From positions 682,001 to 746,000 of the forward strand of contig NZ_NESH01000002.1 in NCBI RefSeq assembly GCF_003063355.1: a stretch of 64,000 nucleotides of DNA, read 5' to 3'. Positions 43,945 to 52,504 of this stretch are shown here, piece after piece. The translations under genes were made by a program, and so were the position numbers. The stretch is from Limnohabitans sp. Bal53 (lineage in GTDB: Bacteria > Pseudomonadota > Gammaproteobacteria > Burkholderiales > Burkholderiaceae_C). Below the pieces are notes generated by a model, which was not told the DNA's origin, did not search any database, and saw nothing but the letters and a program-made list of their open reading frames with translations. The first letter of the stretch is position 1, and every line of letters begins with the position of its first letter.

Positions 43945-44682
43945 TCAATCCACCCAGTGGGTGAAGTCTTGGGCAGGCACGCGAGTGGTCTGGAAGGTGT
44001 TAACCAGCGCCGACTCGTCGGCATAGCCCAGCGACATGCCGCAGACCACCATCTCGTTGTCACCCGCACCGACCAGCGGCAAGATGATTTTGGAAAAACC
44101 GTTCCAGGCCGCTTGCGGGCAGGTGTGCAGGCCCCGCGAGCGGGCGGCCACCATGATGCTCTGCAAGAACATGCCGTAATCGAGCAAACTGCCCCGGCCC
44201 ATCACCTTGTCGATGGTGAAGATCAGGCCCACTGGCGCGTCAAAAAACCGAAAGTTTTTCTGGTGCTGCGCGTGCATCATGGCTTTGTCACCCTTGCTAA
44301 TGCCCAGCACGCCATACAGGCCAAAACCGCACTCGCGGCGGCGGTCGATGTAGGGGCTGACCCATTTTTCAGGGTAATAGTCGTAGGCCTCGGCGTATTC
44401 AGGGGCCAATGCAGGGTTGGCGCTGATGGCGTCGTGCGCGGCGCAGGTCTTGGCCACCAGCTCATCGCGCTTGGCGCCTTGCAGCACATAGACCTTCCAA
44501 GGCTGGGTGTTGGTGCCGCTGGGCGAGCGTGCCGCAACGCTCAGCACCTCTTGCAACACGCTGAGCTCCACCGCTTGGGGCAGGTAGGCACGGGCAGAAA
44601 AGCGGCTCAAGATGGCCGCGTCCACGCTCGCGGGGTCGTTCACGCGGGTGCTGACCTGGGGTCCGATGGGGGAAATGCTCAT
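43945..44682 (-). CDS. Nitroreductase-family flavoprotein
   Basis: A 245-residue nitroreductase-fold protein. The FMN-binding start is RFSARAYLPQAVELSVLQEVLSVAARSPSGTNTQPWKVYVLQG, and GLHTCPQAAWNGF…VVCGMSLGYADESALVNTFQTTR closes the domain. It reduces nitro or quinone-like substrates with NAD(P)H; the substrate is unknown. Its ATG overlaps the upstream thioesterase stop (ATGA), making a three-gene coupled operon with the thioesterase and deacetylase-like genes. Confidence 0.88.
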   Translation of the reverse strand: MSISPIGPQVSTRVNDPASVDAAILSRFSARAYLPQAVELSVLQEVLSVAARSPSGTNTQPWKVYVLQGAKRDELVAKTCAAHDAISANPALAPEYAEAYDYYPEKWVSPYIDRRRECGFGLYGVLGISKGDKAMMHAQHQKNFRFFDAPVGLIFTIDKVMGRGSLLDYGMFLQSIMVAARSRGLHTCPQAAWNGFSKIILPLVGAGDNEMVVCGMSLGYADESALVNTFQTTRVPAQDFTHWVD

Positions 44683-45119
44683 GTCAATGTCTCCAAAAAT
44701 GCTTTGAGTGCGGCGGGCAGGGGCACAGGGCGGCGGGTCTCGCGGTCCACGTACACATGCACAAAGTGGCCTCGGGCGGCGGTCAGTTCATCACCTTGCG
44801 CAAACAGACCCACCTCGTATAGCACGCTGGACGTGCCCAGCTTGGCCACGCGGATGCCTGCGTCAATGGTTTGAGGAAAGGCCAGGGGCGCGAAGTAAAA
44901 ACACTGGGTTTCCACCACCAGGCCGATGGTGCTGCCCGCGTGGATGTCGAGCACGCCCTGCTCGATCAGGGTGGCGTTCACAGCGGTGTCGAACCAGCTG
45001 TAATACACCACATTGTTCACATGGCCGTAGACGTCGTTGTCCATCCAGCGGGTGCTGATGGGGCGAAATGCCCTATAGCTGCTGCGAGCGTCGGCTTGGG
45101 GTTTGGTGGGCGTGTTCAT
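44679..45119 (-). CDS. 4HBT-family acyl-CoA thioesterase
   Basis: A 146-residue hot-dog-fold thioesterase. The motif RWMDNDVYGHVNNVVYYSWFDTAVNATL near residues 24-50 contains the catalytic Asp of the 4-hydroxybenzoyl-CoA thioesterase type (D-x-x-GHVNN). The substrate is probably a short acyl-CoA but cannot be specified. ATG 45119 overlaps the upstream stop as ATGA, and its own stop overlaps the nitroreductase start; the longer frame from 45227 lies inside the deacetylase gene. Confidence 0.87.
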   Translation of the reverse strand: MNTPTKPQADARSSYRAFRPISTRWMDNDVYGHVNNVVYYSWFDTAVNATLIEQGVLDIHAGSTIGLVVETQCFYFAPLAFPQTIDAGIRVAKLGTSSVLYEVGLFAQGDELTAARGHFVHVYVDRETRRPVPLPAALKAFLETLT

Positions 45120-46045
45120 CGCCCGAGATTGTGCCAGCGTTGCCAATAGCCCAAAGCCACATCCCAGGTCTGCATTTGCACCTGCACCGTGGTCTCGATG
45201 TCGTGGCCGTAACCCCCGCCCATGCACAACACCACAGGCAGCCTGCGTTGCCAGGCCCAGTCCATCACCACCCGGTCGCGGGCTTGCATGCCATCCATCG
45301 TCAATTTGAGGCGGCCCAACCGATCGCCCTCGTGCGGATCGGCTCCGGCCAGGTAAATGACCAGCTGCGGATCAAAACGGTCTTGCAGGGTTTGCAGGGC
45401 CTGGTGCAAGGCCTCCAAATAAGGCTCGTCGGTACAGCCGTCCGGCAGGCCCACGTCCAGATCGCTCGGCTCCTTGCGGAAAGGAAAGTTCTTTTCGCCG
45501 TGCAGCGACAGGGTGAACACGCTGGGGTCGTTGGCAAACACATGCGCCGTGCCATTGCCCTGGTGCACGTCCAGATCGATCACCGCCACCTTCATCTGCT
45601 GGCGGTGGTGCCGCCAGGCCTCAGCCTGCATCAAGCGAGCCGTCACGGCAATGTCGTTGAACACACAAAAGCCCCCGCCCTTGTGCGCATAGGCGTGGTG
45701 CGTGCCGCCGGCCAGGTTGCCCGCCACACCTTGCGCCAAGGCATCGCGGGCGGCCGCGACCGTAGCCCCGACCGAGCGGCGCGCCCGCTCGGCCATGGCG
45801 GGGCTCCAAGGAAAGCCAATCTCGCGCTGCAAGGCGGGCTCAAGGCCACCGGTGGCCACCCCCTGGATGTAGGCGGGCGTGTGCACCAGCGCCAGCTCAC
45901 CGTCGCTCGCAGCCGGGGCCTCGCGCATGACAACAGCCGGCAGCTCTTGCGTCAGGCGATCGCGCAAGCGGCTGTATTTGCGCATCGGAAAGCGGTGGCC
46001 TTCAGGCAGGGGCAAGACAAAGTGGTCGGCGTAGTAAGCGTGCAT
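45116..46045 (-). CDS. Histone deacetylase-family (acetoin utilisation-like) amidohydrolase
   Basis: A 309-residue zinc-dependent deacetylase-fold protein. Conserved motifs are GGTHHAYAHKGGGFCVFNDIAVTAR (His-Asp relay) and VAVIDLDVHQGNGTAHVF (zinc ligands D-x-H). YLAGADPHEGDRLGRLKLT (third zinc Asp) and the GGGYG motif near the C-terminus complete the site. Bacterial homologues act on acetyl-polyamines, acetyl-CoA synthetase or unknown amides. It starts the operon with the thioesterase and nitroreductase genes. Confidence 0.87.
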   Translation of the reverse strand: MHAYYADHFVLPLPEGHRFPMRKYSRLRDRLTQELPAVVMREAPAASDGELALVHTPAYIQGVATGGLEPALQREIGFPWSPAMAERARRSVGATVAAARDALAQGVAGNLAGGTHHAYAHKGGGFCVFNDIAVTARLMQAEAWRHHRQQMKVAVIDLDVHQGNGTAHVFANDPSVFTLSLHGEKNFPFRKEPSDLDVGLPDGCTDEPYLEALHQALQTLQDRFDPQLVIYLAGADPHEGDRLGRLKLTMDGMQARDRVVMDWAWQRRLPVVLCMGGGYGHDIETTVQVQMQTWDVALGYWQRWHNLGR

Positions 46046-46152
46046 GGTTTGATTCTGAGCAAGGCGATTCTAGAAAACCCTCTCTAAACTGAGCCACGTG
46101 TGGGCCCATCCCCTTGCAATGCTCAGTAGAAACCCTAAAATTCAACCCATGC

Positions 46153-46161
46153 TGCACTGCA
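46153..46161. promoter_or_regulatory. Candidate PhaR-type operator upstream of phasin
   Basis: A TGCACTGCA palindrome lies 71 bases before the phasin start. TGC/GCA-rich dyads are typical of PhaR operators that repress phasin genes in PHB producers. The regulator is not in this window; the assignment is by motif and context only. Confidence 0.3.
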
Positions 46162-46231
46162 ACAAAGTTGTACGGCCCAAGCCAGTTACGGCGCAGTCTT
46201 CTTGAAATCAAACCTTTATCTGGAGCCCCTC

Positions 46232-46765
46232 ATGATGACACCCGAACAAATCGTTGCCTCGCAAAAAGCCAATGTGGAAACCCTTTTTGGCCTGACCGCC
46301 AAAGCCTTCGAAGGCGTGGAAAAAATGGTTGAACTGAACCTGAGCGTGGCCAAAGCCGCCCTGGACGAGTCGGCCAACAACACCCAAGCCGCTCTGAGCG
46401 TGAAAGACGCCCAAGAACTGCTGGCCATGCAAGCCAACCTGTTCCAGCCTTTGGCTGAGAAAACCGCCGCTTACAGCCGCCACCTGTACGACATCGCTTC
46501 GGGCACCAGCAGCGAATTCACCAAAGCCTTCGAAGCCCAAAGTGCCGCTGCACAAAAGCAGTTCGCCACTTTGGTGGACAGCGCCGCTCAAAACGCCCCA
46601 GCAGGCTCCGAGCAAGCCGTGGCCATGATGAAGGGTGCCGTGACCGCCGCCAACAACGCTTTCGAATCGGTGCAAAAAGCCGTCAAGCAAGCCACCGATC
46701 TGGCTGAGACCAACCTGGCTGCCGTGACCCAAACCGCCGCACCTAAGGCTGCCAAGAAGAAGTGA
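46232..46765 (+). CDS. phaP: Phasin family protein
   Basis: A 177-residue granule-associated protein. The whole chain is Ala/Gln/Glu-rich and helical ([41 protein letters not shown]…), ending in a Lys-rich tail (KAAKKK), as in Cupriavidus/Burkholderia phasins. Phasins coat polyhydroxybutyrate granules and control their size. ATG 46232 has CTGGAG upstream; ATG 46235 is adjacent and also possible. A terminator follows. Confidence 0.92.
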   Translation: MMTPEQIVASQKANVETLFGLTAKAFEGVEKMVELNLSVAKAALDESANNTQAALSVKDAQELLAMQANLFQPLAEKTAAYSRHLYDIASGTSSEFTKAFEAQSAAAQKQFATLVDSAAQNAPAGSEQAVAMMKGAVTAANNAFESVQKAVKQATDLAETNLAAVTQTAAPKAAKKK

Positions 46766-46773
46766 TTTTTAAC

Positions 46774-46806
46774 CGGCAGGTTTTGCAAGGATCTGCCGCT
46801 TTTTTG
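46774..46806 (+). terminator. Terminator after phasin
   Basis: CGGCAG (46774-46779) pairs with CTGCCG (46793-46798), followed by CTTTTTT. Confidence 0.7.
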
Positions 46807-46951
46807 CAAGTTGTCTCCTCGGATCTCTTTGAATTTCATCAGGGAAACAGGGATCCCTTCCAGGGCTGATCGCAAGATCGGCCTTTTTTTTGGTTGCGCA
46901 CGCAGATCGCTGTGCTTGGCTCACCCCAACTTGCTACGGGGACATTTCACA

Positions 46952-47929
46952 TCAACGCCCCTCTTCAAACTGGGCCAAACGCGCTTTCAACGCGGGCAAA
47001 GCTGCTCGCATCGCCACCCGCCCGGCTTCAATGGCACGCAAACGGGCGCTGAAATCTGCGCTTTTGACGCCTGACAAAGCGGGCCGGATCACCAAGTCGG
47101 CCTCTTTGAGTGCCAATGTGTTGATGCTTTTGCCCATGATGGCAAAGGTCTGCATCAGGATCTGGAAGGTGTCGCCATACGGATTGCCTTCCGGGTCACT
47201 CGAGATGTCCACCGCAATCACAAAGTTGGCCCCCATCTCACGCGTCTGGCGCACTGGCACAGGTGATACCAGCCCCCCATCCACGTACTCACGGTCGCCC
47301 AGCCGCACCGGCTGAAACACCGCAGGCACCGCACTCGAGGCCCGCACGGCTGCGCCCGTGTTGCCGCGCCTGAAAGTGATGGCCTGGCCGCTGGCCAGAT
47401 CGGTGGCCACCACACCCAGTGGAATTTGCATTTGTTCCAGGGTCTTACCGCCAACCTGGGTGTTCACGTACTTGGCCAAGGCCTCGCCACGCAAAGCCCC
47501 CCGGTTCAAAATGGGCAGCATCCAGTCGGTGATCTCGGCTTCTTGCATGGATTCGGCCACGCGCACCAACTCCGCCGGGTTTTTGCCACTGGCGTACAAG
47601 GCCGCCACCAAACTGCCCGCCGAGGTGCCCGCCACATGGCTGGGCCTGAGCCCCGCCTCCTCCAGCACCTGGATCACGCCCACATGCGCAAAACCGCGCG
47701 CTGCGCCACCGCCCAGCGCCAGCCCCAACCGCACCTCACGCCGCTCGGCCGTGGGCGTCGAACTGGGCTCTTGCGGCTTGGTGGTCTGCAAGCTGCCGCA
47801 GGCCGTTAACAGGACCGCTGTCAGCACAACGCCCAAATGCATGCCTGCTCGACCGATCCAAGCGCTCAGCGCGCCTTCAGCGGATGCTTGCAACTTCGGT
47901 CCATGAACAATCCCTGACACTTTTTCCAT
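46952..47929 (-). CDS. Patatin-like phospholipase, probable lipoprotein
   Basis: A 325-residue RssA/patatin-type hydrolase. A signal segment MHLGVVLTAVLLTAC ends with a lipobox (LTAC), suggesting lipidation near residue 44. The oxyanion motif is GLALGGGAARGFAHVGVIQVLEE, the nucleophile GTSAGSLVAALYASG, and the dyad Asp lies in YVDGGLVSPVP. ATG 47929 has a TTTGGAGAG site; a shorter start at 47842 is possible, although the longer form supplies the positive n-region. It is divergent from the iron-binding protein gene and shares the intergenic Fur-box region. Confidence 0.85.
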   Translation of the reverse strand: MEKVSGIVHGPKLQASAEGALSAWIGRAGMHLGVVLTAVLLTACGSLQTTKPQEPSSTPTAERREVRLGLALGGGAARGFAHVGVIQVLEEAGLRPSHVAGTSAGSLVAALYASGKNPAELVRVAESMQEAEITDWMLPILNRGALRGEALAKYVNTQVGGKTLEQMQIPLGVVATDLASGQAITFRRGNTGAAVRASSAVPAVFQPVRLGDREYVDGGLVSPVPVRQTREMGANFVIAVDISSDPEGNPYGDTFQILMQTFAIMGKSINTLALKEADLVIRPALSGVKSADFSARLRAIEAGRVAMRAALPALKARLAQFEEGR

Positions 47930-47948
47930 TTACTCTCCAAATCTTATT

Positions 47949-47967
47949 GATAATGATTCGCATTTGA
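47949..47967. promoter_or_regulatory. Putative Fur box
   Basis: GATAATGATTCGCATTTGA matches the 19-base Fur consensus at 13 positions by eye, including the whole left half GATAATGAT. It lies in the divergent gap, 41 bases before the iron-binding protein start and 19 bases before the patatin gene start. Confidence 0.6.
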
Positions 47968-48008
47968 TATAGACTTGCGACATCGAACCACTCTGTCCAA
48001 AACAAACC

Positions 48009-49052
48009 ATGACATTGACCCAATCCCTTTTGAGCATCGCCTGCCTCCTGAGCACCGCATCGGCTATGGCGCAGGACAAAGTGCTGAACATTTACTCTGC
48101 CCGCCACTACCCGACCGATGAGGTCATGTACAGCGACTTCACCAAGGCCACCGGCATCAAAATCAACCGTGTGGACGCCGACGATGCCGGTATTCTCGCC
48201 CGACTCAAGGCAGAGGGCGCAGCCTCCCCCGCCGATGTGATTTTGCTGGTGGACGCCGCCCGCCTGTGGCGCGCCGAGGTCGATGGCCTTTTCCTGCCCA
48301 TCAAATCGGCCAAACTTGAAGAAGCCATTCCGGCCAACTTGCGCGCCAAGCCCGCCGACAACGGTGGCACCGCTTGGTTTGGCCTGTCCACCCGGGCGCG
48401 TGTGATCGTGTACGACAAGCTCAAGTTCAGCAAAACAGACGTAGACAGCTACGAGAAGCTGGCCGATGCCGAGTTCAAGGGCAGTTTGTGCATCCGCAGC
48501 GGCTCACACCCCTACAACCTGAGCCTGTTTGGCGCCATGACCGAGCACCTGGGTCCTCAAAAAACCGAAGCTTGGCTCAAAGGCTTGGTGGACAACATGG
48601 CCCGCAGCCCCAAGGGCGGTGACACCGACCAGATCAAGGGCGTGGCCTCGGGCGAATGCGGCGTCGCCGTCACCAACACCTACTACCTGGCCCGCATGAT
48701 GCGGTCAAGCAACCCGGCCGACAAAGCCGTGACCGAAAAAATCGGAGTGGTCTTTCCCAACCAGAGCAGCTGGGGCACACACGTCAACGTGGCCGGTGGC
48801 GCAGTCGCACGGCATGCCAAAAACACCAACAACGCCATCAAGTTCCTCGAATACCTGGCCAGCCCGGCAGCACAAAACCACTTTGCCAACGGCAACAACG
48901 AGTGGCCAGCGGCCAAAGGCGTGAGCTTTGACAACCCGGCCCTCAAAGCCATGACTGGCGGCAGCTTCAAGAGCGAATTGCTCCCGATCAGCGCCGTGGG
49001 CATGAACCAGATCAAGGTGCAGCAAATGCTGGACCGGGTGGGTTTCAAGTAA
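48009..49052 (+). CDS. Fe(III) ABC transporter substrate-binding protein
   Basis: A 347-residue periplasmic protein of the FbpA/FutA class. The signal peptide ends ASAMAQ. DKVLNIYSARHYPTDEVMYSDFTKATGIKINRV is the typical family opening, and the adjacent tyrosines in VAVTNTYYLARMM near residues 225-237 are the iron-ligating pair. The C-terminal GAVARHAKNTNNAIKFLEYLASPAAQ is also conserved. No permease or ATPase gene follows. An adjacent Fur box implies iron repression. Confidence 0.9.
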   Translation: MTLTQSLLSIACLLSTASAMAQDKVLNIYSARHYPTDEVMYSDFTKATGIKINRVDADDAGILARLKAEGAASPADVILLVDAARLWRAEVDGLFLPIKSAKLEEAIPANLRAKPADNGGTAWFGLSTRARVIVYDKLKFSKTDVDSYEKLADAEFKGSLCIRSGSHPYNLSLFGAMTEHLGPQKTEAWLKGLVDNMARSPKGGDTDQIKGVASGECGVAVTNTYYLARMMRSSNPADKAVTEKIGVVFPNQSSWGTHVNVAGGAVARHAKNTNNAIKFLEYLASPAAQNHFANGNNEWPAAKGVSFDNPALKAMTGGSFKSELLPISAVGMNQIKVQQMLDRVGFK

Positions 49053-49167
49053 AGCCACGCCCGAGCGCTGCCTCAAGAGCCAAGGTTACGCAGCGACAAC
49101 CATCGCGCGCGTAACCCGGGGTCATGAGGCCCATGCACTCCAGCTTGACTGACCGTGGGCCACAAAA

Positions 49168-49200
49168 AGCCCCTTGATTGCAAGCAAGCAAGGGGCTGTT
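49168..49200. terminator. Bidirectional terminator between iron-binding protein and ahpF
   Basis: AGCCCCTTG (49168-49176) pairs with CAAGGGGCT (49089-type arm at 49189-49197), with A-run on the left and T-run on the right. It serves the two convergent genes. Confidence 0.75.
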
Positions 49201-49258
49201 TGGGCTGGGGGACCACCCGATGCGCCACGCCTTTGTGCGGGCACATCAGGGATGCGTA

Positions 49259-50851
49259 TCAGACGACCTCAACAACGTCTAAGGTCTCGGGCACAGCGGG
49301 CATGCGGATCAGGTGGTCAAAGGCGCTCAAGGCGGCTTTGGCGCCCTCGCCTGCAGCGATCACGATCTGCTTGTAAGGCACGGTGGTGCAGTCACCGGCT
49401 GCAAACACACCGGGCACATTGGTGTGGCCCTTGGCGTCCACCACGATCTCGCCAAATTTGCTCAGCTCCAAAGTGCCTTTGAGGAATTCGGTGTTGGGCA
49501 CCAAGCCGATTTGCACAAACACGCCTTCGAGCTCGACCCAGTGGTCGTCGCCGGTGGTGCGGTCTTTGTAGCGGATGCCGTTGACCTTGCCGTCCACGCC
49601 CGTGATTTCGGTCGTCTGAGCGTGGGTGTGGATCGTGACGTTGGGCAGACTCTTGAGCTTGCTCACCAAGACCGCATCGGCCTTGAGTTGGTCGGCAAAT
49701 TCGAACACCGTGACGTGGGCCACGATGCCTGCCAAGTCAATCGCCGCTTCGATGCCGGAGTTACCACCGCCAATCACAGCCGTGCGCTTGCCCTTGAACA
49801 AGGGGCCGTCGCAGTGTGGGCAGTAGGCCACGCCCTTGTTTTTGTACTCGGCTTCGCCGGGCACGTTCACATTGCGCCAGCGGGCACCTGTAGACAGGAT
49901 GACCGAACGGGCTTTGAGGCTGGCACCGTTGGCCATTTGCACTTCAATCAGGCCGCCGGGCTGGCTGGCGGGGATGATTTTGTCGGCGCGCTGCAAATTC
50001 ATGATGTCCACTTCGTAGTGGCGCACCTGCGCTTCCAAGGCGGCGGCAAACTTGGGGCCGTCAGTTTCCAGCACCGAAATGTAGTTCTCGATGGCCATGG
50101 TGTCGTTGGTCTGACCGCCAAAACGCTCAGCGGCCACACCCACACGGATGCCTTTGCGGGCCGCATACACGGCAGCTGCTGCACCGGCCGGGCCACCGCC
50201 CACCACCAACATGTCAAACGGGTCTTTGGCGCTCAGCTTGGCTGCGTCCCGCTCACCAGCGTTGGTGTCGAGCTTGGCCACGATTTCTTCGACGGTCATG
50301 CGGCCAGAGCCAAACACCAAACCGTTCAAGAACACCATGGGCACGGCCATGATGTCGCGCGCCGCCACTTCGGCCTGGAAGGCACCGCCTTCAATCACCA
50401 CCGTCTTCACCTTGGGGTTGACGATCGCAATCAGCGACAACGCCTGCACCACGTCAGGGCAGTTGTGGCAGCTCAGCGACATGTAGACCTCGAAATTGAA
50501 GTCACCGTCCAGCGCCTTGATGCTGTCGATCACCTCTTGCTCGACCTTCGGGGGGTGTCCACCGGTCCAGAGCAAGGCCAACACCAAAGAAGTGAATTCG
50601 TGCCCCAAGGGCAGACCGGCAAAGCGCACGCCTGTGCTTTGGCCTTCGCGGGCCACCACAAACGAGGGCTTGCGGGCATCGTCGCCAGACGTGTCCAGGC
50701 TCACTTTTTCAGACAGCCCCTCGATGGTTTCGAGCAAAGCCTTCATCTCCACGCCGGTCTCGCTGTCGTCGAGCGAAGCGATCAAACGAATCGGCTGGCG
50801 CAGCAAAGCCAGGTACTGCTGCAATTGGGCTTTGAGGGTGTCGTCGAGCAT
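49259..50851 (-). CDS. ahpF: Alkyl hydroperoxide reductase subunit F
   Basis: A 530-residue flavoprotein disulfide reductase for AhpC. The N-terminal thioredoxin-like tandem domain has [14 protein letters not shown] (CxxC). FAD binding is at [21 protein letters not shown] (about 215-235), the redox-active CPHCDG near residue 345, NAD binding at [19 protein letters not shown], and the C-terminal [33 protein letters not shown] 50851 (MLDDTLKAQ) has CCGGAGAACACC upstream; the longer frame is artefactual. It lies downstream of ahpC. Confidence 0.95.
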   Translation of the reverse strand: MLDDTLKAQLQQYLALLRQPIRLIASLDDSETGVEMKALLETIEGLSEKVSLDTSGDDARKPSFVVAREGQSTGVRFAGLPLGHEFTSLVLALLWTGGHPPKVEQEVIDSIKALDGDFNFEVYMSLSCHNCPDVVQALSLIAIVNPKVKTVVIEGGAFQAEVAARDIMAVPMVFLNGLVFGSGRMTVEEIVAKLDTNAGERDAAKLSAKDPFDMLVVGGGPAGAAAAVYAARKGIRVGVAAERFGGQTNDTMAIENYISVLETDGPKFAAALEAQVRHYEVDIMNLQRADKIIPASQPGGLIEVQMANGASLKARSVILSTGARWRNVNVPGEAEYKNKGVAYCPHCDGPLFKGKRTAVIGGGNSGIEAAIDLAGIVAHVTVFEFADQLKADAVLVSKLKSLPNVTIHTHAQTTEITGVDGKVNGIRYKDRTTGDDHWVELEGVFVQIGLVPNTEFLKGTLELSKFGEIVVDAKGHTNVPGVFAAGDCTTVPYKQIVIAAGEGAKAALSAFDHLIRMPAVPETLDVVEVV

Positions 50852-50955
50852 GGTGTTCTCCGGTTTCGAGGGGGGAAAGTCTTTGAGCGCAGCACACGCC
50901 AACTTGTGGCCGGCATGTGCTGAACTCAAAGCCCTGCGGGGCAGGGCATCAGCCT

Positions 50956-51013
50956 GTCATGGCGAACAACGTGTAGCAATCCACGGATCGCCACGCGAGG
51001 CTCGCGATGACGG
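50956..51013. repeat. REP-like palindromic unit between ahpC and ahpF
   Basis: An imperfect palindrome with outer arms GTCATGGCGA…TCGCGATGAC and a core GCAATCCACGGATCGC. It is the same class as the repeats at 41897-42023, with diverged central bases. It fills the ahpC-ahpF gap and could form an mRNA-stabilising hairpin that sets the higher AhpC level. Confidence 0.6.
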
Positions 51014-51020
51014 TACGGCT

Positions 51021-51587
51021 TTAGATCTTGCCGACCAGGTCAATGGAAGGAGCCAAAGTCTTGGCGCCTTCTTTCCACTTGGCGGGGCACACTTGACCGG
51101 GGTTGGCGGCGGTGTACTGAGCGGCTTTGAGCTTGCGCAGGGTCTCGGACACGTCGCGTGCGATCTCGTTGGAGTGCACTTCGGCGGTCTTGATCATGCC
51201 TTCGGGGTTGATGATGAAGGTGCCGCGCAATGCCAGGCCTTCTTCTTCAATGTGCACGCCAAAAGCGCGTGTCAGGGCGTGTGTAGGGTCGCCAACCAAG
51301 GGGAACTTGGCCTTGCCCACGGCAGGCGAAGTCTCGTGCCACACTTTGTGCGAGAAGTGGGTGTCGGTGGTCACGATGTAGACCTCGGCACCAGCGGACT
51401 GGAAAGCGGCGTAGTTGTCAGCAGCGTCTTCGATTTCTGTGGGGCAGTTGAAAGTGAAGGCTGCGGGCATAAAGATCAGAACAGACCACTCACCCTTGAG
51501 GGTTTCGTTGGACACTTGCACGAACTTGCCGTTGTGGAAGGCCTGGGTCTTGAAAGGCTGGACTTGGGTATTGATCAAAGAGGACAT
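51021..51587 (-). CDS. ahpC: Alkyl hydroperoxide reductase subunit C (peroxiredoxin)
   Basis: A 188-residue 2-Cys peroxiredoxin. MSSLINTQVQPFKTQAFHNGKFVQV is the family start. The peroxidatic Cys is in FMPAAFTFNCPTEIEDAADNY near residue 47 and the resolving Cys in GQVCPAKWKEGAKTLAPS near 165. ATG 51587 is chosen over 51593 because the AAGGA site is then seven bases upstream. It reduces peroxides and is recycled by AhpF, encoded downstream. Confidence 0.96.
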   Translation of the reverse strand: MSSLINTQVQPFKTQAFHNGKFVQVSNETLKGEWSVLIFMPAAFTFNCPTEIEDAADNYAAFQSAGAEVYIVTTDTHFSHKVWHETSPAVGKAKFPLVGDPTHALTRAFGVHIEEEGLALRGTFIINPEGMIKTAEVHSNEIARDVSETLRKLKAAQYTAANPGQVCPAKWKEGAKTLAPSIDLVGKI

Positions 51588-51617
51588 GGTCATTTCCTTG
51601 GGTTGGTTTTAAAAAAA

Positions 51618-51644
51618 CTATCAAATGAGAAAACTCATTGGTAG
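51618..51644. promoter_or_regulatory. Inverted repeat in ahpC promoter region
   Basis: CTATCAAATGAG (51618-51629) and CTCATTGGTAG (51634-51644) form an imperfect dyad about 30 bases upstream of the ahpC start. Its CTAT/GGTAG ends loosely resemble OxyR half-sites (ATAG/CTAT), which would fit peroxide control of ahpCF, but this is motif inspection only. Confidence 0.35.
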
Positions 51645-51715
51645 CAATGATAAATCAACCTAGGGTTTCCACTCATGAGTAGTTGCTATTGACCCGATAG
51701 AAAAAACCTTTCAAG

Positions 51716-52162
51716 TCAGTTCTTGAACTTGAAACCCCTGCCAGCCCGCCAGCATCCAACAGCCAAAGCCAGCCAGGCCACGATCCAGGCCATGCCGCCC
51801 CAAGGCACCAAAGCGCGCAAGGCGTCCCAAGCAAGCACGTGGCGGGCATAGAGATTGAAGCTGAACAAAAGCAAACCGACCAGCATGAGCCAGCCAGCCG
51901 CCTGCAACCAACGCGTAGCCCCGCAAACACGCAACGCCAGCCCGGTGAACAACAAACCCAGCGAATGGAATTGCTGCTGACTCAAAGCGGTTTGCACCGC
52001 CGTGGGCACGCCCCCGGCAAACACCGGTAAATGCGCAAAAGCAGCACTGAACACCACGCTCGTGCAGGCGCTGATGGCCCCCAGCACCAGAAACCATCGG
52101 GCCGACAAGGGCCAGACTTCGGGCGGGGAAAAGGACGCAGGAGCAGACGAAGAGCTGGACAT
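51716..52162 (-). CDS. DUF423 family membrane protein
   Basis: A 148-residue protein with four hydrophobic helices. The motif LGAISACTSVVFSAAFAHLP, followed by TALSQQQFHSLGLLFTGLAL and FSFNLYARHVLAWDALRALVPWGG, matches the DUF423/YwdK family of small inner-membrane proteins of unknown role. ATG 52162 (MSSSSSAPAS) is used; the upstream extension to 52327 overlaps the divergent promoter region. It ends in FKFKN. Confidence 0.85.
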   Translation of the reverse strand: MSSSSSAPASFSPPEVWPLSARWFLVLGAISACTSVVFSAAFAHLPVFAGGVPTAVQTALSQQQFHSLGLLFTGLALRVCGATRWLQAAGWLMLVGLLLFSFNLYARHVLAWDALRALVPWGGMAWIVAWLALAVGCWRAGRGFKFKN

Positions 52163-52298
52163 GGGGGATGGGCACAAGGCGATCAATGGAAGTCGCGCAT
52201 TGGAGCACGACTTTGTGCCAATGCTTTGATTTTCATCAGTGACTACTTTCTCGGCGAGGCGCACAGTAAAACCGTCAAAGCCAACAAAAGGAAACCCC

Positions 52299-52427
52299 AT
52301 GAAAATGCTCATCGATTTGTTTTCCACCGATTACGGCCTCATGAGTCTGGCGGTGATCGTGTTCATGCTGCTGATGGGTGCTTTCTTCTTGCGCATGTTC
52401 CTCCACAAAATGAACCACAACGAATAA
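52299..52427 (+). CDS. DUF3149-like small single-TM protein
   Basis: A 42-residue protein, MKMLIDLFSTDYG followed by a single helix (LMSLAVIVFMLLMGAFFLRMFL) and a short polar tail HKMNHNE. This matches the short DUF3149 membrane peptides common in Burkholderiales. AAAAGGAAACCCC directly precedes the ATG, strong support for translation; the frame from 52239 is not needed. Function unknown. Confidence 0.75.
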   Translation: MKMLIDLFSTDYGLMSLAVIVFMLLMGAFFLRMFLHKMNHNE

Positions 52428-52504
52428 GGCCATGCGCTGCCGGCCCCTCACAGCAGCGGCCTGCGGTAGCCCCCCGCCTGACCACTGGGTGACAGCACCA
52501 CCTG

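Noticed and set aside
49313-50923. 536-codon open frame on the plus strand
   Set aside because: Antisense shadow of ahpF, dominated by His/Gly/Val.
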